This document shows, in pieces, positions 8,272 to 15,092 of a stretch of DNA of 22,837 nucleotides. The DNA is from an uncultured Alphaproteobacteria bacterium (GTDB lineage: Bacteria > Pseudomonadota > Alphaproteobacteria > Rs-D84), in the NCBI GenBank assembly GCA_934232895.1, contig CAKQGH010000013.1, forward strand, positions 1 to 22,837, read 5' to 3'. The position numbers and the translations under genes are program-made. The notes beneath the pieces are model-generated. The model saw only the letters and a program-made list of their open reading frames with translations, was not told the origin of the DNA and did no database searches. The stretch's first letter is position 1, and every line of letters starts with the position of its first letter.

Positions 8272-10788
8272 ATGAAATTGACTGCGAAAAATTCTCGTTT
8301 TGTTAGATATTTGATGGTTGCGGCGACCGCGTTTTGTGGCGCCGACCTGTACGCGGCCCAGGCGCCTAACCCGCGCGGCGGCAATGTTGTTGCGCAATCG
8401 GCGCGCGGTGGTGAACACACCGCGACGGCGCGCACGACCGCCAGTGCAAATGGCACCGCGTCGCGTTCGGCAACCACCCGCCCGTCCACAACCACGGCGC
8501 GTGCGGCATCGTCAAATGTTGTCAATGTTGCAAATACCCACACCACCACTGGGCGCAGCGCAGTGCGCCGCAACAACATAGTTTCGGCGGTGTCGTCGGT
8601 TTCGGCGCGTGCGGCCGCAAATAATACATCGCGCAGTGCGACAAATGTTTCACGCGCGGCGTCGTCATCAAATGTTGTGCGTTCGGGCGTTGTTCGTTCG
8701 GCAACAAAAACCGGCACCACATCATCGGCACGCAGTGCAACGAATGTTACCCGTGCGGGTTCGCGTGCCGGTGTTGCACGTGCAACGGCCGTGTTTGACG
8801 ATATTTCCAAAATTGGTGGTGGGTATGCCACCTGTCGCGAGGCGTATGCCACATGTATGGACCAGTTTTGTGCCAAGGCAAACGAGACATATCGTCGTTG
8901 CTATTGCAGCGAACGCTATACCGGTTTTCGTGACACCCAGGATGCAATATCTGCGGCCAAAGAATTATTGGCCAAGTTCGAAGATAATAACCTGAACGCG
9001 GTTGATAAATCCGCGGCCGAGGTGAACGCCATGTACACCGCCACGGTTGGCGAACAGGCCATCAAGAACGACACCAGTGGTGCGGCGGCAATTCTGTCGG
9101 AAATTGGCGATTTGCTGTCCGGCAAGAAAAAGGCATCAAGCAGTTCATCCAGCGGCACATCGTTGGGCATTATGGATTTAAGTTTCTCGACCGACTTGGG
9201 TGACATTTGGGGCGATTCGTCGGGTTCATCATCTATATTCGGCAACGATAATGGTGTTGACCTGTCTACACTCGAGGGGGTTGACCTGTACAACCAGTCA
9301 CATAAACAATGTTTGCAAATGATTGGCGATTCGTGTGAAAACAGCGCGGTCACCACAATGGCTAAAAGTTCGTACAGCATTTTAATCAGCCAGGATTGCA
9401 ATGCATACGAAAAGAAAATTGATGCCCAGGTCGAAAGTGTCAAATCAACCGTGCGTACCGCAGAAAAATATTTGCGCGAGGCGCGTCTGGAAGAATACCG
9501 TTCCCATAACAGTGCCGATGTGAACGAATGCATTGCCAAGGTTAAATCGGCAATCACCGCGGACACGGCGTGCGGTGTGAATTATAAACGTTGCTTGGAT
9601 CCAACCGGCGCATATATTAATCCAAGTACCGGTGACCCGATTTATTCCCCGCGCTTGTTCAAGTTGGAAGATTTAATTTTGTTGGATGGCGAGGGTGCAG
9701 ATGTCTTGAAACAAAACAAGGATTTTGACGCGTATTTGGAAACGCGCAAAATGTTTGCAACCACGGCGTTGGATTCGTGTCGCGATATTTCCGCCACCGT
9801 ATGGGAGGAATTCAAACGCACCGCATTGATTGAAATTGCCCAGGCGCAATCTGCGAAAGTAGAAGAAGTTAAAATGTCCTGCGTCAGCACAATGGCCGAA
9901 TGCTATGATACACAATCCGACGCATTGAAAAACTTTGATACAAACACGGCCCAGGCGTCGGGCGCGGTTGCGGCATACGCGGCAAAATCGATGTGTCAGG
10001 ACAAGGTTATAGCCTGTGCGTCATTATATGGTGATACCACGAATTGCTCTTTTGACGGAAACGGTAAATTAACAACTGGCAACGATGCCGGTGGAACGCG
10101 TTGTGGTTTGACCGCCCTGCTGGCGTTTGTTGACACGGTTGACGAAGTTCGTGTGGCCGAGGGATGTTCCACCGCGGTTGAAAGTTATGTGCAGCAATTA
10201 TGCACACCATCAACCGATGGCGACAAATACCCATGGTCTTGCCGTAAAAAGAAATTAGGTACCGAGAATGACACAATGGCAGCAGAATCATCGGCATCAT
10301 TGTATGCAAATGTGAAACAATATGCATTTGATTCATGCAAGGATCCAAACGGCGACTATAATAAAGACCCGGATACAGGTAAATATCCAAATACAGCATT
10401 TGATGATTTACCGGCCCAGACGCGTACCCAGGTATATCGTATAATGGATGATATACAGGAACAAATGAACGAACAATTGGGCGAGGCATGCGAAACACTG
10501 AATGGATATTGGGTTGGTTCGACTGTCACAGGTGGTACATATTTGGATGCATTCTATAAAACCGTATTTGGTGATGCCGATACGACAACCAAGGACAAAG
10601 CGAAGGGATGGGGACGTTGCCTGGAAAATACCGAAATGGTTCGTTGCCTGCGCTATAACAGCGATGGTAATACCGTTGCGACATTTGATAACGCATCCAA
10701 GACATGTACATTTACCGATGCATGGTACCAAGAACGGTGCGAATCCATCGGTGGATATTACAGCCAAGATGTATGTTATACAGAATAA
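8272..10788 (+). CDS. Large secreted cysteine-rich protein, function unknown
   Basis: I do not recognise a family. The 838-aa product has an N-terminal signal peptide (basic start, hydrophobic VRYLMVAATAFCGADLYA, cleavage near residue 28-29). Residues about 30-175 are a low-complexity Ser/Thr/Ala/Arg/Asn-rich region with recurring RSATNV-type units, probably an unstructured linker or wall-spanning segment. From residue 188 on the protein becomes cysteine-rich: a compact cluster (CREAYATCMDQFC, then RRCYCSERY) and many later cysteines up to the final CESIGGYYSQDVC, consistent with disulfide bonds in the periplasm or outside the cell. A short poly-Ser run lies near residue 290. No transmembrane segment or LPXTG/beta-barrel signature is visible after the signal peptide. 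It is monocistronic, with an extended -10 promoter and a strong terminator, so it may be highly expressed. A surface or envelope structural role is inference. Confidence 0.9.
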   Translation: MKLTAKNSRFVRYLMVAATAFCGADLYAAQAPNPRGGNVVAQSARGGEHTATARTTASANGTASRSATTRPSTTTARAASSNVVNVANTHTTTGRSAVRRNNIVSAVSSVSARAAANNTSRSATNVSRAASSSNVVRSGVVRSATKTGTTSSARSATNVTRAGSRAGVARATAVFDDISKIGGGYATCREAYATCMDQFCAKANETYRRCYCSERYTGFRDTQDAISAAKELLAKFEDNNLNAVDKSAAEVNAMYTATVGEQAIKNDTSGAAAILSEIGDLLSGKKKASSSSSSGTSLGIMDLSFSTDLGDIWGDSSGSSSIFGNDNGVDLSTLEGVDLYNQSHKQCLQMIGDSCENSAVTTMAKSSYSILISQDCNAYEKKIDAQVESVKSTVRTAEKYLREARLEEYRSHNSADVNECIAKVKSAITADTACGVNYKRCLDPTGAYINPSTGDPIYSPRLFKLEDLILLDGEGADVLKQNKDFDAYLETRKMFATTALDSCRDISATVWEEFKRTALIEIAQAQSAKVEEVKMSCVSTMAECYDTQSDALKNFDTNTAQASGAVAAYAAKSMCQDKVIACASLYGDTTNCSFDGNGKLTTGNDAGGTRCGLTALLAFVDTVDEVRVAEGCSTAVESYVQQLCTPSTDGDKYPWSCRKKKLGTENDTMAAESSASLYANVKQYAFDSCKDPNGDYNKDPDTGKYPNTAFDDLPAQTRTQVYRIMDDIQEQMNEQLGEACETLNGYWVGSTVTGGTYLDAFYKTVFGDADTTTKDKAKGWGRCLENTEMVRCLRYNSDGNTVATFDNASKTCTFTDAWYQERCESIGGYYSQDVCYTE

Positions 10789-10797
10789 ACAACTCCC

Positions 10798-10820
10798 CGC
10801 CCCGTGCGGGGCGTTTTTTT
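10798..10820 (+). terminator. Intrinsic terminator after the 838-aa gene
   Basis: Stem CGCCCC (10798-10803) / GGGGCG (10808-10813) with loop GTGC is followed by seven T residues, starting 9 bp after the stop codon. Confidence 0.92.
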
Positions 10821-10824
10821 AGAG

Positions 10825-11186
10825 CACAGATAATAGAGCATAGAGAATAGATAGTGCGCCATTTGGCGCGCTTGCCTTATTGTCATTGCGAGCGGAGCGT
10901 GCCAAGTTCTCCTCCTGTGGAGGAGTACCGCGTAGCGGGGAGGTGGTCTTTTTTATTTGAAACTTCGTACAACATTGTGCGCTCTCAAGACCATCCCGGC
11001 CTGCGGCCCCCTCCACCGGAGGGGAACTTAGTACGTTCTTTACTCTTGTCATCCCGTGGCTTGTCCGGGGCCCGCGGAATTGATAAAACCCGTGGGTGGG
11101 CAAAGGCAAGAATGACAATGAAAAAAATGCGCCAATGGCGCATTATCTATTATCTTTTATCTATTCTCTATGCTCTATTACCTGTG
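10825..11186. repeat. Nested palindromic intergenic element with 29-bp terminal inverted repeats
   Basis: This gap holds no credible gene. Its ends (10825-10853 and 11158-11186) are inverted repeats matching at 28 of 29 positions. Inside lie further inverted pairs in order: GCGCCA-TT-TGGCGC on the left and a perfect 19-bp palindrome around AATGCGCCA / TGGCGCATT on the right; ATTGTCATT (10879-10887) with AATGACAAT (11111-11119); AAGTTCTCCTCC (10904-10915) with GGAGGGGAACTT (11018-11029); and GGTGGTCTT (10942-10950) with AAGACCATC (10987-10995). The whole can fold into one long branched hairpin. The inner GTCATTGCGAGCGGAGCG and GTCATCCCG motifs recall palindromic elements common in Rickettsiales intergenic DNA. 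It may be a small non-autonomous mobile element or a mobile repeat; no transposase is present. Confidence 0.75.
11121..11144 (-). terminator. Intrinsic terminator of the XRE regulator gene (minus strand)
   Basis: On the minus strand a perfect hairpin AATGCGCCA / TGGCGCATT is followed by a run of seven T. It lies about 50 bp after the stop of the XRE gene, inside the right part of the palindromic element. Confidence 0.75.
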
Positions 11187-11194
11187 TCCTATCC

Positions 11195-11611
11195 CTATTC
11201 CATGCCATTTAATGTGCGCAGCATTTTCATAACCATTTTGCGTTGGCTGTCGTCGGGCAATTTCCAATACAGGTTTATCAGTGATAAAGATTCGTTTTTT
11301 GCCAATGGGTCGTCGGGACGCGATTCGGCCACGCGACCGGTTGATTTGCCCCCACGAATTTCAACCAAGTTATTGCCAGGCAATCCCTGAAAGAAAAACG
11401 ACACCGGCGTATTCAATGCAACACTTAAATCAAACAGGCGCGACGCCGATATACGATTTCCGGCCGTTTCGTATTTCTGAATCTGTTGAAATGTCACACC
11501 ACATATCTGGGCCAAATCTTTTTGTGACAGGCCCATCATAACGCGGCGCAATTGTACGCGTTGCCCGATATGTTGGTCTACGGATGTTGGTGTAAATGGT
11601 CGTCCACTCAT
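11195..11611 (-). CDS. XRE-family helix-turn-helix transcriptional regulator
   Basis: The 138-aa product has an N-terminal HTH_3 (Cro/CI) domain: IGQRVQLRRVMMGLSQKDLA, then GVTFQQIQKYETAGNRIS and ASRLFDLSVAL (about residues 14-66). This FQQIQKYE-ANRISASRL signature is typical of a widespread alphaproteobacterial regulator group that, from memory, includes the Ehrlichia/Anaplasma EcxR/ApxR type; that link is tentative. The C-terminal tail (LPDDSQRKMVMKMLRTL) is also usual for the group. The ATG at 11611 is preceded by AGGAT about 9 nt upstream. The gene is divergent from gpmI and their promoters share a palindromic TTGCAA, so autoregulation or an effect on gpmI is possible but not shown. Targets are unknown. 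Confidence 0.92.
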   Translation of the reverse strand: MSGRPFTPTSVDQHIGQRVQLRRVMMGLSQKDLAQICGVTFQQIQKYETAGNRISASRLFDLSVALNTPVSFFFQGLPGNNLVEIRGGKSTGRVAESRPDDPLAKNESLSLINLYWKLPDDSQRKMVMKMLRTLNGME

Positions 11612-11644
11612 GGCTTTTATCCTATGGCATATCTCCTAGGACAA

Positions 11645-11673
11645 TTTATACAATTTTTCTTTTTCTTTTGCAA
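11645..11673 (-). promoter_or_regulatory. Promoter of the XRE regulator (minus strand)
   Basis: On the minus strand TTGCAA (11673-11668) and TATAAA (11650-11645) are 17 bp apart; the spacer is A-rich. The start would be near 11638, leaving a leader of about 27 nt. Confidence 0.6.
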
Positions 11674-11696
11674 TCAAAAAACGGTTGTGGTATTTT
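11668..11696 (+). promoter_or_regulatory. Promoter of gpmI
   Basis: TTGCAA (11668-11673) and TATTTT (11691-11696) are 17 bp apart, with TGG directly before the -10 box (extended -10). The -35 box is the same palindromic hexamer used by the divergent XRE promoter. The leader would be about 17 nt and contains a CAGGAA ribosome binding site. Confidence 0.55.
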
Positions 11697-11720
11697 TCTG
11701 CCAAAGGCAGGAACAGAAAT

Positions 11721-13196
11721 ATGACGAAACCAATTGTTTTATGTATTATGGACGGCGTGGGCATAAATAACGCCACCACGCATAACGCGGTTAAAATGGC
11801 ACACATTCCATATTTTAATGGGTTGTTGGGAAAATATCCCCATTCGGTATTGGACGCCAGTGGCGCGGCCGTGGGGTTGCCGGTTGGCACCATGGGCAAT
11901 TCCGAGGTTGGGCACATCACCATTGGCTCGGGCCGCGTGGTGAACCAATTCCTGCGCCGGTTTCAATTGGAATATTGGGATAAAAACATCCCCCTGCGCG
12001 ATTTTATATGCGATGTACAGCGCGGCGGTGGCACGGTGCATTTGGCCGGGCTGATGTCCGATGGGCGCGTTCATGCCGATATAAACGATATGATGACCAT
12101 CGCACTGCATGTGTTGCGTGCTGGGTTGCGTGTGTGCATTCACTTTATTGCCGACGGGCGTGACACGCCACCGAAATCGGCCGGCGAATATATACAATTG
12201 GTAAAAAACAGGCTGGCCGAATATTTGGCCACTGGCCAGGCGTTTTGGGGCACACTGTCGGGGCGGTATTACACAATGGACCGCAACCACAATATGGACC
12301 GCACCGAATTGGCGTTTAATGCGATTGCCCGCGCATACAGTCCGATTACCGCCGCCACAATTGATGACGCGTTGCAAATGGCGTACGACCGCGGTGAAAC
12401 CGACGAATTTATTCGTCCAACCGTCATAGACGGTGACGTCCCAATTGCACCGAACGATGGATTTTTGTTTGGAAATTATCGCAGCGACCGCGCCCGCCAA
12501 ATTGTTCGCGCAATGTTGGCAACCGGCGTTCGTATGTTGTGCTTTTCCCAATATGGCGAGGGCCTGGACGAATTCTGCCCCGCCCTGTTGCCTGATGTGC
12601 CGGTAAAAAACACGTTGGGTGATATTTTGGCGGCGCATCATTTGCGCCAACTGCGAATTGCCGAAACAGAAAAGTACAATCATGTGACATATTTCTTTGA
12701 TGCGGAACGAAATATCGATTTTAATGATGAAAACAAAATTCTGGTTCCATCGCCGGCCGTTGCCACATTTGATATGGCACCTGAAATGTCGGCTGAAAAA
12801 ATCACCGATGAATTATTGGCCGTTTTGCCAAATTACGATGTGGTGATTTTGAATTATGCAAATGGCGATATGGTGGGCCACACTGGTAACGAGGCCGCCG
12901 CAATACAGGCCATGCAATTTCTGGACACGCAATTGGCGCGTTTGGTCCCGGCAACACTGGCGCTGGGCGGAACGGTTTTAATTACGGCCGATCATGGCAA
13001 CGCCGAAAAGATGTGGGATGATGCGAACAATATGCCGTGGACGGCACATACCACCAACCCGGTGAATTTCATAGTTGTGTCAGACACGCATTGGAATGTG
13101 CATGACGGCGGTTTGGCCGACATTGCACCAACAATACTGAAATTATTAAATGTGCCCCAGCCATCTGATATGACCGGTCACAGTTTAATCGATTGA
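11721..13196 (+). CDS. gpmI: 2,3-bisphosphoglycerate-independent phosphoglycerate mutase
   Basis: GpmI interconverts 3- and 2-phosphoglycerate in glycolysis and gluconeogenesis using two Mn ions and a phosphoserine intermediate. The 491-aa product (family about 510) has the alkaline-phosphatase fold motifs: IMDGVG with Asp11 as metal ligand, GLPVGTMGNSEVGH with the nucleophile Ser61, FIADGRDTPPKS, NYRSDRARQ, and the C-terminal metal sites in NYANGDMVGHTG, TADHGNAEKMWD and HTTNPVNF. The ATG at 11721 is chosen because it gives the family N-terminus and follows a CAGGAA ribosome binding site; the in-frame ATG at 11685 would lie upstream of the predicted -10 box. The 3' end overlaps the convergent tadA gene by 12 bp. 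Together with the phosphofructokinase downstream it indicates an Embden-Meyerhof pathway. Confidence 0.97.
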   Translation: MTKPIVLCIMDGVGINNATTHNAVKMAHIPYFNGLLGKYPHSVLDASGAAVGLPVGTMGNSEVGHITIGSGRVVNQFLRRFQLEYWDKNIPLRDFICDVQRGGGTVHLAGLMSDGRVHADINDMMTIALHVLRAGLRVCIHFIADGRDTPPKSAGEYIQLVKNRLAEYLATGQAFWGTLSGRYYTMDRNHNMDRTELAFNAIARAYSPITAATIDDALQMAYDRGETDEFIRPTVIDGDVPIAPNDGFLFGNYRSDRARQIVRAMLATGVRMLCFSQYGEGLDEFCPALLPDVPVKNTLGDILAAHHLRQLRIAETEKYNHVTYFFDAERNIDFNDENKILVPSPAVATFDMAPEMSAEKITDELLAVLPNYDVVILNYANGDMVGHTGNEAAAIQAMQFLDTQLARLVPATLALGGTVLITADHGNAEKMWDDANNMPWTAHTTNPVNFIVVSDTHWNVHDGGLADIAPTILKLLNVPQPSDMTGHSLID

Positions 13197-13643
13197 TTTT
13201 TTCGTACGACGCGCGGCAAAGAATTCACGCAACAACTTTGCCGATGCGTCTGCATATTCTGGCATTTGGTGCGTTGCCGGTTTCCATAAATGACGGTCGG
13301 TTTCGTATACCCGTGCATTTGCGGTAATGGCGCCACCCTTGGGGTCCGATGCGGCAAAATAAACCGTCCGAATTCGTGCAAATGATATTGCCGTTGCGCA
13401 CATTGCGCATGGTTCCAACGACACATAAATATCGCAATCGTCCAGGAATTTCACCCCCAGTTTTTTACAAGCACGGTTTATGGCGACTATTTCGGCATGC
13501 AATGTCGGATTATGTTTTTGCTGTACACGATTTTCGCCACGGGCAATAACGCGCCCATCACGCACAATCACCGCACCGATTGGAACATCGTCGTGCGATT
13601 TTGCGCGAATTGCCAAATTTAACGCTTGCTGCATTGGGTTCAT
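13185..13643 (-). CDS. tadA: tRNA-specific adenosine deaminase TadA
   Basis: TadA deaminates A34 to inosine in the anticodon of tRNA-Arg(ACG), allowing it to read CGN codons. The 152-aa product has the zinc cytidine/deoxycytidylate deaminase signature: HAE (residues 49-51, zinc ligand His49 and catalytic Glu51) and PCAMC (Cys79, Cys82), followed by ISFARIRTVYFAASDPKGGA, which is characteristic of TadA. The start is placed at the ATG at 13643; a TTG at 13670 would add nine residues not typical of the family. No Shine-Dalgarno precedes the ATG, and a TACAGT box sits seven bases before it, so the mRNA is probably leaderless. The gene is divergent from rsmD across 17 bp and overlaps the end of gpmI by 12 bp. 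Confidence 0.95.
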   Translation of the reverse strand: MNPMQQALNLAIRAKSHDDVPIGAVIVRDGRVIARGENRVQQKHNPTLHAEIVAINRACKKLGVKFLDDCDIYVSLEPCAMCATAISFARIRTVYFAASDPKGGAITANARVYETDRHLWKPATHQMPEYADASAKLLREFFAARRTKKSID

Positions 13644-13653
13644 GTGGTACACT
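13626..13653 (+). promoter_or_regulatory. Promoter of rsmD, apparently leaderless
   Basis: TTGCTG (13626-13631) and TACACT (13648-13653) are 16 bp apart, with TGG before the -10 box. Seven bases separate the -10 box from the rsmD ATG at 13661. The -35 box lies within the tadA coding region. Confidence 0.5.
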
Positions 13654-13678
13654 GTATCGTATGGATTCAAAATTGCAA
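13651..13678 (-). promoter_or_regulatory. Promoter of tadA, apparently leaderless
   Basis: On the minus strand TTGCAA (13678-13673) and TACAGT (13656-13651) are 16 bp apart. Seven bases separate the -10 box from the tadA ATG at 13643. The -10 box overlaps that of rsmD by three bases in the near-palindrome TACACTGTA. Confidence 0.5.
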
Positions 13679-14224
13679 ATTATTTCGGGAATGTTTCGTG
13701 GGCGTAAATTACATCTGCCCAGCGGCGCCCGTCCAACCCAGAATCGCGCGCGCATTGCATTGTTTAATATGCTGGGGGAAATTCTGGGAACACGTCAAAA
13801 TCTGACCGTGTGGGATGCCTTTGCCGGCAGTGGCGAATTCGGCATTGAATACCTGTCACGCATGGCGACGGCAAATGTTATATTTACGGACAACGCCGTC
13901 CAATCCATTAAAACCATAAATGCAAATATTGCGCCGCTGAATGTTGGGGTGCGCGCAACGGTTGTTATGGCGGATGCATTGACCCGTATTGACCAATTTG
14001 CCCCAAAATCAGATTTAATATTTGTTGACCCCCCATACGAATTGGCCGAAATTGGCGCCCGGTTTGTTCGGCGTGCGGGGGCATTCGCACGTGCGGGCAC
14101 AATATTGACTTGGGAACAAGACGCCGATAAATTTATGGCGCCCGATGCGGCAACATGGGAAATATTGCGTGACAAAACATACGGTCGGGCCAGATTTTTA
14201 ATTTTGCGGCGCGGCGCGCAATAA
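13661..14224 (+). CDS. rsmD: 16S rRNA (guanine(966)-N(2))-methyltransferase RsmD
   Basis: RsmD uses SAM to methylate G966 of 16S rRNA in the 30S head. The 187-aa product starts LQIISGMFRGRKLHLPSG and RPTQNRARIALFNML, both hallmark N-terminal motifs. It continues with the SAM-binding WDAFAGSGEFGIEYLSR and the catalytic DPPY (in FVDPPYELAEIG). The length is normal for the family. The ATG at 13661 gives the usual N-terminus; no ribosome binding site is visible and a -10-like TACACT lies seven bases before it. No hairpin with a T run follows, so readthrough toward rplY is possible. Confidence 0.94.
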   Translation: MDSKLQIISGMFRGRKLHLPSGARPTQNRARIALFNMLGEILGTRQNLTVWDAFAGSGEFGIEYLSRMATANVIFTDNAVQSIKTINANIAPLNVGVRATVVMADALTRIDQFAPKSDLIFVDPPYELAEIGARFVRRAGAFARAGTILTWEQDADKFMAPDAATWEILRDKTYGRARFLILRRGAQ

Positions 14225-14322
14225 AAACCTTGATTTTTCGAACATTTTGATAAATAATATGCCCCGCACGGCACCCTTGGAGGTCGCGCACAGTTAAACA
14301 AACGCTATTAAAAGGATAAAAA
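14225..14322 (+). promoter_or_regulatory. Upstream region and leader of rplY
   Basis: A TTGATT (14230-14235) with TAATAT (14255-14260) at 19 bp, or TAAATA (14251-14256) at 15 bp, could be the promoter; neither spacing is ideal. The leader of about 55 nt contains a GC-rich stretch (GCCCCGCACGGC) that might fold, then AAAGGA (14311-14316) as ribosome binding site. No bL25-specific autoregulatory structure was recognised. Confidence 0.35.
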
Positions 14323-14964
14323 ATGGCAATTAAATTAAACGCAGAGATTCGCAACGTTGCCGGCAAGGGGGCCGCACGCAGCATCCGCAAAAACAAAAAA
14401 ATCCCCGCTGTTATTTATGGCGAAAAGAAAGCCCCAGTTGCAATTGAATTAGATGGCAATGGCTTTGAAATGCTGATTAAAAAGCCGGGTTTGCGGACAA
14501 AATTGTTCGAAATCGATACAACAAACGGCAAAGAAGACGCCATGTTGATGGATATTCAATATCACCCGGTGTCGGATGCGGTTATCCATGTTGATTTCAA
14601 ACGCATTGATGTAAACAAACCTGTGAATGTAGTTGTTCCGGTCGAGGTTATCAACGCCGAAACATCCAAGGGTTTGAAATTGGGTGGTGTTTTGAACTTT
14701 GCGGTGCGTAAGGTTGCATTGCGCGGTTCGATTCATTCGATTCCTGAAAAAATCGTTATCGATTTGACCAATGTCACAATCGGTGATGTGGTTCACGGAA
14801 CAGATTTGGTTTTGCCAGACGGTGTTGAATTGGGTCTGCACCAGGCGGAATTGGCGTTCGCCACAATTGGTGGTAAAATGCCGGACGAAGCCGATGCGCC
14901 AAAGGCCGCGGCCGCCACAACTGCTGCGCCTGCTGCCGCTGCGGCAACACCAGCCAAGAAATAA
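14323..14964 (+). CDS. rplY: Large ribosomal subunit protein bL25 (CTC form)
   Basis: bL25 binds 5S rRNA in the large ribosomal subunit. The 213-aa product is the long Ctc-type form: an N-terminal 5S-binding beta-barrel (AEIRNVAGKGAARSIRKNKK, then IPAVIYG) followed by the TL5-like C-terminal domain (about residues 95-185, HVDFKRIDVNKPVNVVVPVE onward), and a disordered Ala/Pro/Lys-rich tail of about 25 residues. The ATG follows AAAGGA at 6 nt. In many bacteria rplY is followed by pth (peptidyl-tRNA hydrolase); here a terminator follows directly, so that linkage is lost. Confidence 0.95.
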   Translation: MAIKLNAEIRNVAGKGAARSIRKNKKIPAVIYGEKKAPVAIELDGNGFEMLIKKPGLRTKLFEIDTTNGKEDAMLMDIQYHPVSDAVIHVDFKRIDVNKPVNVVVPVEVINAETSKGLKLGGVLNFAVRKVALRGSIHSIPEKIVIDLTNVTIGDVVHGTDLVLPDGVELGLHQAELAFATIGGKMPDEADAPKAAAATTAAPAAAAATPAKK

Positions 14965-14983
14965 TAATTTTATTTCGAATATG

Positions 14984-15010
14984 GCCGCCCAAATTTGGGC
15001 GGCTTTTTTT
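14984..15010 (+). terminator. Intrinsic terminator of rplY
   Basis: Stem GCCGCCC (14984-14990) / GGGCGGC (14997-15003) with loop AAATTT, forming a perfect 20-bp palindrome, followed by seven T. Confidence 0.93.
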
Positions 15011-15031
15011 GTATTATTTTTTTCCTGTGGT

Positions 15032-15060
15032 CTTGAAATGCGTTTTCGTGTCACTATATG
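15032..15060 (+). promoter_or_regulatory. dnaK promoter, possibly heat-shock (sigma32) type
   Basis: CTTGAAA (15032-15038) matches the -35 consensus of RpoH promoters exactly. CACTATAT (15052-15059) lies where the -10 box should be and resembles the alphaproteobacterial variant, while TTGAAA-16-TATATG would also pass as a weak sigma70 promoter. The start near 15067 gives a leader of about 26 nt with AAGGAG (15079-15084). Confidence 0.5.
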
Positions 15061-15092
15061 ATGGGCATAAGAAAATTCAAGGAGTGAAAAAA

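Noticed and set aside
10854..11390. Plus-strand open frame of 178 codons across the palindromic gap
   Set aside because: It runs through the inverted repeats and into the antisense of the XRE gene, has no ribosome binding site, and its composition follows the repeat rather than a protein.
13644..13670. TTG at 13670 as start of tadA
   Set aside because: It would extend tadA into rsmD, adds residues not seen in the family, and an ATG at 13643 is available seven bases after a -10-like box.
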